DNA of 6,777 nucleotides from positions 1-6,777 of the forward strand of contig JAGGUB010000025.1 of the NCBI GenBank assembly GCA_021158725.1, read 5' to 3'. Under the pieces are notes generated by a model. The model was given only the letters and a program-made list of their open reading frames with translations. It was not told where the DNA came from and did not search any database. A program made the translations under genes and the position numbers. Shown piece by piece: positions 1-6,146 of this stretch; position 1 is the first letter of the stretch, and each line of letters starts with the position of its first letter. The stretch is from Caldifarciminota bacterium. Its GTDB lineage: Bacteria > Hydrothermota > UBA3073 > NMUJ01.

Positions 1-2
1 CC

Positions 3-239
3 TATTTAACAAAGAAGCTGCTATCTCTTAAACAAGGTGAATCCCCCGGTATTGTCTATGTGCGACCCGAACTTGTTGTTGAGGTAGAGTTCGACGATAT
101 ACAGATGAGCCCCCACTATGACTCAGGTTATGCGTTGAGGTTTGCACGAATCAAATCCATAAGGGAAGATAAGCCACCGTACGAGGCGGATAGTATCACC
201 ACATTACGCAAGATATTTGATAAACTGCATGGAAGTTGA
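3..239 (+). CDS. ATP-dependent DNA ligase, C-terminal end (partial)
   Basis: This is the last 78 codons of a gene whose 5' part lies before the window; the open frame starts at position 3 and ends at TGA 237-239. ATP-dependent DNA ligases seal nicks in duplex DNA through an enzyme-AMP intermediate. The visible part is the end of the OB-fold domain. It contains VYVRPELVVEVEFDDIQ, then SPHYDSGYALRFARI and SIREDKPPYEADS. These match the closing block of archaeal-type ligases (VVEVA..EIQ.SP.Y.SG.ALRFPR...R.DK...EADT), including motif VI. The usual RFPR is RFAR here. The adenylation domain and the active-site lysine are outside the window, so catalytic competence cannot be judged. A viral or bacterial LigB-like relative is possible, but the wording is closest to the archaeal/LigB group. 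The next gene begins within 60 nt on the same strand, so they may be cotranscribed. Confidence 0.88.
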   Translation, partial: YLTKKLLSLKQGESPGIVYVRPELVVEVEFDDIQMSPHYDSGYALRFARIKSIREDKPPYEADSITTLRKIFDKLHGS

Positions 240-298
240 ATGAAAATCACTGCTGAGCTTGACTCCAATGAGCAATGAATATTCTTGAAAAGGGTATG

Positions 299-1588
299 AT
301 GTATAAAAGGGTTATTTTGTTGGGTTTACAGTTTTTGGTATTCGGCTTGTGGGCAGTTGCACCGGATTATGAGGTAGTGTGGGAGAAGGAGTTCGATAAG
401 CCAATAAGTAAAGTTGTATGGGCATATGAGAACGATACACTGTATCCAAAAGTTTTAGTGATCGGTAAAACTGAGGTTAGGTTTCTTAATCCATCAGGTG
501 AAGCTGAGGCACGTTTGACATTCAGGCCATCAAAAGTTTATATCTCCCCTAATGGCAAGTATGTGGGTGTGGAGACATTCATAGTACCTGAAATTCCATA
601 TGCATATGATCCACACCGACCTCCTTACTACATACGATATTTAAGACTTTATGATGATAAGGGTGAACTACTGTGGGGGGTCCAAGATACCCTCATGGAT
701 ACTGAAGAATGTTACGCTATGCATATTTCTAACAAAGGCATTGTAATAGTCGACCGTCCATTTTACGGAGGATTGGATCTATTCAACTTATACGGTAATC
801 GCAAAATAATAGCACCATTTGGGTTTGATGTAGATTGGGGTGTTAGGGGATGGTCAGTTATATGGACAGAGAGTGGTAATAAGTTTATTCTGTTAGGGGG
901 AGCAAACTCGATAAGGGGACCAAAAAGCTTATGGCTTATTCTGTATGATGCGAATGGAAACGAAATCTGGCGCAAACCCATTGATGCACGTGTGGGTAAA
1001 ATTTACAGCTCTTATAATGCAAAATATATGCTTCTGGACGTATGGGAGTGGCAATGCCACGATGGAGAGACGCATTGGGAAGAGGGGTGTTTGTTATTAG
1101 ATAGTTTAGGTAATATCATTAAAGAAATGCCAAATGTAAGAGGGAAAGCTACATTCTCACCGGATGAAAAATTATTTGTGCTATGTCAGGGCAACAAATT
1201 CAGTTTAGTAAAAAGTGCAGATGGCCAAATTTTGTGGGAGAAGAAACTAACGTTCGAAATCATGAGCGCGAAGTTTCTCACAGCTAACGAATTCGTGGTC
1301 ATCTCTTATAAAAGGTTCCCACGAGAGAAATATGAAAAGCAATTAAAAGGCTTACCTGTAAGTGAAGCAAGAAAGAGATACAGCGAGTTGCTTGAGGATT
1401 TTTGCAAAACGATGGACGATGTCGAACTTTTCGCATTTGATATAAGCGGTAATATTATTTGGCACAGGAAATATACCGGAAGGCTTGCAAATCGTGACAT
1501 TTTACAAGCTGTTGCACCTGATCGTATAGTGTTGAAGTTGGGCAAAACTTACAAAATGTTCCGAAAAATCCAAAGAGAGGAAGATTGA
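299..1588 (+). CDS. Exported beta-propeller (PQQ/WD40-like repeat) protein
   Basis: A protein of 429 residues from ATG 299. The frame is also open from ATG 275 (437 aa) and ATG 296. I prefer 299 because AGGG sits 4 nt upstream and the product then begins with a clean signal peptide (MYKRV, a hydrophobic run, then WAVA), whereas 275 adds an acidic leader and has no ribosome site. Counting from ATG 275, a motif of hydrophobic strand, D/N-x-x-G turn and W/hydrophobic strand recurs about seven times: near residues 70-75, 125-134 (LYDDKGELLW), 168-174, 223-232 (LYDANGNEIW), 274-279, 311-321 and 386-396 (FDISGNIIW). SPNGKYV and SPDEKLFV strands lie between some of them. This is the rhythm of a seven-bladed propeller. 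A charged, probably helical insert at about 348-382 interrupts the last blades, and Cys261/Cys272 flank a loop that could be disulfide-bonded. No catalytic motif is visible, so the role is unknown; binding or scaffolding at the cell surface or in the periplasm is inferred. Its TGA overlaps the TTG start of the next reading frame (TTGA), which suggests translational coupling to the peptidase remnant. Confidence 0.72.
   Translation: MYKRVILLGLQFLVFGLWAVAPDYEVVWEKEFDKPISKVVWAYENDTLYPKVLVIGKTEVRFLNPSGEAEARLTFRPSKVYISPNGKYVGVETFIVPEIPYAYDPHRPPYYIRYLRLYDDKGELLWGVQDTLMDTEECYAMHISNKGIVIVDRPFYGGLDLFNLYGNRKIIAPFGFDVDWGVRGWSVIWTESGNKFILLGGANSIRGPKSLWLILYDANGNEIWRKPIDARVGKIYSSYNAKYMLLDVWEWQCHDGETHWEEGCLLLDSLGNIIKEMPNVRGKATFSPDEKLFVLCQGNKFSLVKSADGQILWEKKLTFEIMSAKFLTANEFVVISYKRFPREKYEKQLKGLPVSEARKRYSELLEDFCKTMDDVELFAFDISGNIIWHRKYTGRLANRDILQAVAPDRIVLKLGKTYKMFRKIQREED
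1575..1580 (+). promoter_or_regulatory. Ribosome binding site GAGAGG for the TTG start at 1585
   Basis: GAGAGG ends 4 nt before TTG 1585, inside the last codons of the propeller gene. It supports TTG 1585 as the start of the peptidase remnant, because the nearby ATG at 1596 opens only a 13-codon frame. The start also overlaps the upstream stop as TTGA. Confidence 0.5.
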
Positions 1589-1969
1589 GAAGAAGATGCG
1601 TTGCGTTCTTAGTTATAATTATATTGTTGACAGTTAGTACTGCTGCGTATGGCTTCATATGGCCAATAGGTAATAGCTATACTCTTCACCATAGTTTGGT
1701 GAATTTAGACCCCCTACTGGGAATTATTCTCCTTACAATAGGGAACATTTCACGATGGTATATATATGGTCCATGTAGCATCCGAGTGTATGAAGTGGGT
1801 ACTTGAACCAATACTATGGTGGATACCTCTCATAAATTCGTAATAACTCGCTATCATGACTTCCGTCATATAATTCCATCCCCATCTCTTCGGTTAGGAG
1901 ATATCTGGCCTGATCAGAGTCCCGCATACGGGTGGTCAGATCCCATTCGGATAACATTATCACCTTGCT
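1585..1969 (+). pseudogene. Frame-broken secreted M23-type (lysostaphin-fold) metallopeptidase
   Basis: The start is TTG 1585 (RBS GAGAGG) and the first residues form a classic signal peptide: MRRRC, a hydrophobic core, then STAAYG, followed by FIWPIGNSYTL. M23 envelope peptidases often show a similar W-P entry before the catalytic domain. The frame stops at TGA 1804-1806 after 73 codons, far short of a peptidase, but family-like pieces continue across the three plus frames. Frame 3 reads GNYSPYNREHF (1719-1751). A short frame-2 DG follows (1754-1759). Frame 1 then reads IYGPCSIRVYEVGT (1762-1803). Together these resemble the E-H-F-H-D-G-x-D metal-binding loop and the V-Y-x-V-x-x-G strand after it. 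After the stop, frame 1 resumes with RYHDFRHIIPSPSLRLGDI, similar to the strand before the G-D turn, and frame 2 gives HYHLA at 1955-1969, a candidate for the H-x-H zinc motif. The first three frame changes (1 to 3, 3 to 2, 2 to 1) each fit a single lost base. The family is expected to cleave peptidoglycan cross-bridges, but as written no full enzyme can be made. Sequencing indels are the alternative, although every other gene in the window is intact. The 3' limit is approximate. A 47-codon minus-strand frame (1814-1957) overlaps it and is judged a shadow. Confidence 0.55.
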
Positions 1970-3423
1970 TAATCATAAGGAGTAAAACCAGTCCTAAACT
2001 CGCCATAAAAGGATGCTTCCCAAAACGATCGGTCATCACCCAGCTTATTGCCGTAATTCCATATTTTTGAATAACTTAGATCTATACCACCGACAAACCA
2101 TGGTATGTGGAAAGTTTCACCTCCAATATGTAACTTAAGCGTCTTCTGTGGTACACCTAAAAGGAAACAGTTTCTTGGTGGTCGTAACTCATCCATCGCT
2201 AAATGAGTTTGACCTTTCCTTGTAAAGCTGATGGATAGCTTGATATCCAACCACACACTGTGATGGTAGACTACCGTGAGTGAAGTTATGTCGAAATCTG
2301 ATCCCAACCTATGAGCTAACGGGTATCCCATACATACGAAATAGTTTTGCGGCAGTGCATGCCAGTAACAGTAAGCGTTTACACGAAGGTATTCCAACCA
2401 CCACAATGTGCGGTCAACTAATATATCTGCACGTTTTACACCTAAGATATACGCAAACGGACCTGCACCTAAAACATCGTCAATAAATGGATGGTACGGA
2501 TCGGTCACAAACCCTACATCATCGAGTAACCATTCAAAGTACAGTTTTGTATCCTTCAGATACAATGTGATACCAACCTCCCAATAAAGGTCATCATTAA
2601 ACCAATATGCACCGCTTGCCTTCCTTGCATAGTGTGCATTATATTCAGCCAACCGATATATCGCGACGGGGTTCAGGTAATACAATGCAGACATTGCATC
2701 CTGACGTGCAAATAGTATGCCTTCACTCAGCGATAGTATCAGCTTATGCTCAAGTAGCGCTATATCTAACCTATGTGCACAAAAGTATCGATTAAGTAAT
2801 GGGGTTAAGCTATCAGCTGATACGTACTGGTCGAGAGGTGCAAACAAGTATACAAAGCTAAACGCACCACGCATGTAGCGTAGTAATATCAAGTCGTAAG
2901 GTATTGTACTACCTGATACCAACAATCCATACCCCCACCTTACAGGTAACCTACCCACCGTAACTCGTAAGTTACCGTTCCCACCACTCACATATGCACG
3001 GTAGAGGTCTATACCAACAACTGTATCGCCATGCGGGTAATGCCAGGTCTTCACCGGGAATGCGTTAGATTTACCAAACTTAGCAATCAAGCTTATATCC
3101 ACACCTAAGTTATGTGATGGGTAATTTATGCCACCCCAAACGAAATAACTGCGCGTTGTGTCTGAAATAGTATTAACCTTTAGGTTAAATATGGGTCGTG
3201 AATACCCCCTATAGTACATGGAAAGCCTGGTAACAAGTAACTTCCTGGTTGTGGTTAATTTCGATACATCAACATTCTTCAGATATCTTTTGATCACCGC
3301 ATATTCATATGGCTTTATGGTGGTGAACACCAACGGCAATTCACCTCTTATACGGAGTTCGTCAATGGTTTCAGTTGTCCATTCACTTAACGGTATGAAG
3401 AGCGTCATCAAAAAGAGTAACAT
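1969..3423 (-). CDS. Outer-membrane beta-barrel, capsule assembly Wzi-like family
   Basis: A protein of 484 residues beginning with a short hydrophobic signal (MLLFLMTLFIPLSEW). The body alternates hydrophobic and polar residues rich in Tyr, Trp and Phe, as in a transmembrane beta-barrel. Landmarks shared with Wzi-type barrels appear in order: GRLPVRWGYGLLVSG (157-171), HRLDIALLEHKLIL then SEGILF (217-238), YLNPVAIYRLAEY (249-261), YFEWLLDD (295-302), EYLRVNAYCYWH (344-355) and HRLGSDFD (371-378). The C-terminus, WEASFYGEFRTGF, looks like a final strand, but four residues (TPYD) follow it, whereas many barrels end on the aromatic residue. Wzi of Escherichia coli is an outer-membrane lectin that holds group 1 capsule at the surface; a similar polysaccharide role is inferred here and not shown. 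Four cysteines (215, 352, 364, 419) are unusual for a barrel. It is the last gene of the minus-strand operon, 5 nt after the DUF763 stop, with GAGAG 9 nt before the ATG. It is tail to tail with the peptidase remnant, and no terminator hairpin was found. Confidence 0.66.
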   Translation of the reverse strand: MLLFLMTLFIPLSEWTTETIDELRIRGELPLVFTTIKPYEYAVIKRYLKNVDVSKLTTTRKLLVTRLSMYYRGYSRPIFNLKVNTISDTTRSYFVWGGINYPSHNLGVDISLIAKFGKSNAFPVKTWHYPHGDTVVGIDLYRAYVSGGNGNLRVTVGRLPVRWGYGLLVSGSTIPYDLILLRYMRGAFSFVYLFAPLDQYVSADSLTPLLNRYFCAHRLDIALLEHKLILSLSEGILFARQDAMSALYYLNPVAIYRLAEYNAHYARKASGAYWFNDDLYWEVGITLYLKDTKLYFEWLLDDVGFVTDPYHPFIDDVLGAGPFAYILGVKRADILVDRTLWWLEYLRVNAYCYWHALPQNYFVCMGYPLAHRLGSDFDITSLTVVYHHSVWLDIKLSISFTRKGQTHLAMDELRPPRNCFLLGVPQKTLKLHIGGETFHIPWFVGGIDLSYSKIWNYGNKLGDDRSFWEASFYGEFRTGFTPYD

Positions 3424-3428
3424 CGTGG

Positions 3429-4490
3429 TTATCTCTCGAACACCCTTGCCAACCTCCGTAATGCATTCAGTTTCTCGCGGTTACCTATTTTAGCCTCCTT
3501 TATTGCTTTCTCAAGTATTGTGATAGTCCTTTCGTATCCACTACGGTCGACTGGGTATGGATGTCCATCCTTACCACCATGTGCATAACTGTAGCGTGCG
3601 GGATCACGGAAGCTGGGTGCGGTCCCATATATAAGTTGTGCCACCAATGTCAATGCACGCAATGTCTTGGGACCCACACCCTCAGTTGTGAGAAAGGTCT
3701 CGAAGTCCTTTGGCTGTTTCTCGTAAGTGGTTAACATCACTTGATACAGGCGGTTGGGGTTTATCATCTCCTTGGTAATTTTATGAAACTCTGGCATCTT
3801 GAGATACTCCTTCACAAGCTTATTCGGATGTTCGCGTGCAAGTTCAACCACCCGTTCCTGTGCGGGTACACTCTCACGTGCTACCATGTTAAGTACTTGT
3901 GGTTCAATACGTGTTGTCCATATCCCCTTGTGGGGTTCAACCACGGGATTATCGAGTTCCAGCGATGTCCAATGGTATCTACGTGCTAACTGTTCTTCTG
4001 GCCGCATACCTTGTTGGATGACAGTCCACTCGCCCTCTGTTGTGAATATGAACACATGGTGATAAAGTTGATATCCATCCTGTATCGCTGTGTTATCAAC
4101 TTTTGCGATCAACTTACTCATATAGATTAGCTTATTGGCGTCTACACCAGCACGATCACATTTGAGTTTCAACTCATCCGGTGTCTTACGTGATGTTTTG
4201 CCCTTACCACCTGCGACGTAGATACCGAGCTCATCTTCTAACCCCCGCAATGCCTCTTTGATAGCCGCTGTTACGGTGGTGGTAAGTCCACTCGAATGCC
4301 AATCAAACCCCAACACACAACCAAGACTCTGAAACCAATACGGTGAGCTCATCCTCTCCAAGAATTCGTCACGCCCAAGTTCAGCCACAAGAAGTACAAC
4401 AATCTCCCGGGCAAGTTTCACCATAAGTTCAAACAACCACTTAGGTGCACGTCCACCATGTAACGGTAATTCTGCCACCCCTCTACGCAT
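3429..4490 (-). CDS. DUF763 family protein of unknown function
   Basis: A complete 353-residue protein that carries the DUF763 (PF05559) signatures throughout: LPLHGGRAPKWL (8-19), GFDWHSSG (61-68), GGKGKTSRKTP (94-104), AKVDNTAIQDGYQLYHH (129-145), QQGM (159-162), ARRYHW (169-174) and VEPH (184-187). Near residues 268-288 a VGPKTLRAL stretch resembles a helix-hairpin-helix turn, which in other proteins contacts the DNA backbone. A second conserved block, SYAHGGKDGHPYPV, is at 301-314. The dense set of invariant His, Asp, Arg and Lys residues suggests an enzyme, possibly acting on nucleic acid, but no activity is established for the family. No signal peptide or membrane segment is present, so it should be cytoplasmic. 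Its ATG overlaps the upstream stop by one base (TAATG) without a clear ribosome site, so its translation is probably coupled to the acyltransferase. The family is common in archaea and thermophiles. Why it sits in a lipid A operon is unclear. Confidence 0.9.
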   Translation of the reverse strand: MRRGVAELPLHGGRAPKWLFELMVKLAREIVVLLVAELGRDEFLERMSSPYWFQSLGCVLGFDWHSSGLTTTVTAAIKEALRGLEDELGIYVAGGKGKTSRKTPDELKLKCDRAGVDANKLIYMSKLIAKVDNTAIQDGYQLYHHVFIFTTEGEWTVIQQGMRPEEQLARRYHWTSLELDNPVVEPHKGIWTTRIEPQVLNMVARESVPAQERVVELAREHPNKLVKEYLKMPEFHKITKEMINPNRLYQVMLTTYEKQPKDFETFLTTEGVGPKTLRALTLVAQLIYGTAPSFRDPARYSYAHGGKDGHPYPVDRSGYERTITILEKAIKEAKIGNREKLNALRRLARVFER

Positions 4491-5068
4491 TATGTACCCA
4501 ATTTATCAGTAAGTTCACGTAATGCATGGGTTTCATCTTTTACATGGATTAACCCCTCTTCTTTAATAATACATCTGGCAAATGGTATTGGCAAGAGAAA
4601 TCTATCCCATGAACTTAACCTATAGCATGGCCGACATTCCACACTTATTGGTACTATCGGTATTTTGAGCCATTTTGCCAGCTTCACGACACCAGATTTT
4701 ACAACATGTCGTGGTCCCCTGGGGCCATCCGGTGTTATTGCTATGCTTATATTGTTGAGCTTAAGTATACGAAGTAATGCAGGTACAGCTTGGTCATCGG
4801 TTGCACCACGTACTGTGTGATAGCCCATAGACTGTAATATCCTATTGGCTAATTCGCCATCACGATGTGGGCTTACCAGTATCGCTATCTTTTCACTCCT
4901 ATACACATAAACTGCAGGTAATATGTTAGCATGCCATATAGCGTAGATTACTCGGTTGGGTTTACTTATGCGGTACCACTTTATACGTAACGAATACCAT
5001 ATGAATCTAAGCATCCAATGTATTGTACTCGTCAATATCCAGAGCTTGAACTTCTCCCACTTACCCAT
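4490..5068 (-). CDS. DUF374 lysophospholipid/lipid A acyltransferase (LpxJ-like candidate)
   Basis: A 192-residue DUF374 (PF04028) protein of near-normal family length. After a hydrophobic, aromatic-rich segment (about 8-28) likely to anchor it on the inner face of the cytoplasmic membrane, it shows WH (45-46), SPHRDGE (66-72), RGATDDQA (87-94), TPDGPRGPR (112-120) and SSWDRFLLPIPF (152-163). The HRDGE and DGPRGP blocks are the family's conserved core, probably the acyl-transfer site. The family's usual small-residue R-G-S-S-x-G-G stretch is replaced here by RGATDDQA. Members move acyl chains onto lipid acceptors. I recall that LpxJ, a late lipid A acyltransferase of Helicobacter and Campylobacter, belongs to DUF374, and the position right after lpxB fits that role; the substrate here is inference. 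Its ATG lies inside the end of lpxB (8-nt overlap, ATGGGTAA) with no ribosome site of its own, so translation is probably coupled. The stop overlaps the DUF763 start. Confidence 0.85.
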   Translation of the reverse strand: MGKWEKFKLWILTSTIHWMLRFIWYSLRIKWYRISKPNRVIYAIWHANILPAVYVYRSEKIAILVSPHRDGELANRILQSMGYHTVRGATDDQAVPALLRILKLNNISIAITPDGPRGPRHVVKSGVVKLAKWLKIPIVPISVECRPCYRLSSWDRFLLPIPFARCIIKEEGLIHVKDETHALRELTDKLGT

Positions 5069-6146
5069 AGAAATGCTGTTTAATAAGGTTTATCGCCTCA
5101 CGTGAAGCTATTTTATCGCCCAGAAGTGTACGTACCTTATTTAGTTCGTTACGCATCTTGCGCTCCAATTCGGGATGGCTGAAGAATTCGTCCAAATACT
5201 GTATGATTGTATCAGCATTACAATGGTGTTGTATGAACTCAGGCACTATCTCATGACCTGCAATTATATTAGGTAATCCGATGTATTTCACATGTGTCAA
5301 CAACTTCGCCACCCAATAGAAGCTATATGACGTTCTGTAGAGTATCGCCATTGGTGTACCTATCAACGCAGCCTCCAATGTAGCAGTACCTGAGGTCACC
5401 AGCAGAAACTTAGCTTTACGCATAAGTGTATAGGGGTTTTCGAAATAGACAATAGGTAGGTTATTGACCAGCGATTTCACAACCGGTAATGTATTTTTCG
5501 TAGGTGCTATACCTATCTTCTTATCGTTGAAGTGACATGCAACTTCAAGCATAATCGGTAATATAGAACGTACCTCTTGTACACGTGACCCCGGTAGCAG
5601 GCCAAGAAATACTTCAGGGCCATCCACTACATGTTTGAGTTCATCGTTTATGATTTCAACCAGTGGGTGGCCCACCCAATACGTTTTGAGGCCCAACCTC
5701 TCATAAAATTGTTGTTCGAATGGCAGTATCACCAACCTTAAATCCACGTATTGCTTCAAAGCTTTCACACGCCAGCCCCCCCATATCCATAGCTGTGGTA
5801 ACGAATAGTATATCACTTTGCAACCCCTACCACGTGCGAAACGTGCAAGCTTTAGATTGAACCCTGGGAAGTCCACAAGTATGACGAAATCAGGCCTTGT
5901 ACTCACTATAAAACGGGTGATTGTATTGAATGCTTCAACTATTGTGTTACGTGCTTTCCAAACTTCTACTATACCCATAACGGACATGTCCGCATAGGGG
6001 TAAAGTATTGATACACCTGCCTTTTGTAAGAGCTCACCACCTAACGCATAAAACTCTGTATCTGGGAAAGCCGTCCTCCATCTATTTACCAACCGTTCCG
6101 CATAAAGTTCACCGGAGGGTTCACCTACGGAGATGAGTACCCGCAT
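5061..6146 (-). CDS. lpxB: Lipid A disaccharide synthase
   Basis: A complete 361-residue GT19 glycosyltransferase. LpxB condenses UDP-2,3-diacylglucosamine with lipid X to give the beta-1,6-linked lipid A disaccharide 1-phosphate, at the inner face of the cytoplasmic membrane. Signatures in order are SVGEPSGELYAERL (6-19), MSVMGIVEV (54-62), VDFPGFNL (91-98), YYSLPQLWIWGGWR (113-126), LPFEQQFY (141-148), VGHPL (158-162), LLPGSR (183-188), TSGTATLEAAL (251-261) and a LPNIIAG loop (291-297). Asp92 and Arg188 align with the E. coli residues Asp98 and Arg201 reported as essential. Departures from the common wording are GE in place of GD in the first motif, G in place of D in D-x-P-D-F-N, and GGWR after the W-x-W. 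These look like lineage variation and not damage. Its start overlaps the upstream oxidoreductase by 26 nt, and no Shine-Dalgarno is seen before the ATG, which again suggests coupled translation. It encloses the start of the DUF374 gene. Confidence 0.96.
   Translation of the reverse strand: MRVLISVGEPSGELYAERLVNRWRTAFPDTEFYALGGELLQKAGVSILYPYADMSVMGIVEVWKARNTIVEAFNTITRFIVSTRPDFVILVDFPGFNLKLARFARGRGCKVIYYSLPQLWIWGGWRVKALKQYVDLRLVILPFEQQFYERLGLKTYWVGHPLVEIINDELKHVVDGPEVFLGLLPGSRVQEVRSILPIMLEVACHFNDKKIGIAPTKNTLPVVKSLVNNLPIVYFENPYTLMRKAKFLLVTSGTATLEAALIGTPMAILYRTSYSFYWVAKLLTHVKYIGLPNIIAGHEIVPEFIQHHCNADTIIQYLDEFFSHPELERKMRNELNKVRTLLGDKIASREAINLIKQHFYG

Noticed and set aside
259..307. Possible sigma70-type promoter pieces: TTGACT at 259-264, TTGAAA at 285-290, TATGAT at 295-300 and TATAAA at 302-307.
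   Set aside because: No pair has the expected 16-18 nt spacing (about 30, 11 or less), and some of it would fall inside the gene start. The gene may be read through from the ligase.
1856..1932. Small inverted repeats ATGAC-TTCC-GTCAT (1856-1869) and CCCG-CATA-CGGG (1921-1932) between the convergent blocks, considered as terminators.
   Set aside because: Stems are only 4-5 bp and neither is followed by a T-run on either strand.
1814..1957. A 47-codon minus-strand frame (begins MLSEWDLTTR, ends IYERYPP) just after the barrel gene's stop, with AAGGTG 3 nt before its ATG.
   Set aside because: It lies antisense to the better-supported peptidase remnant, its ribosome site is too close to the ATG, and the product matches no family I know. 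It remains a weak alternative.
3741..4062. Two overlapping plus-strand open frames inside the DUF763 gene.
   Set aside because: They are antisense to invariant DUF763 blocks, lack ribosome sites and have composition typical of shadow frames.
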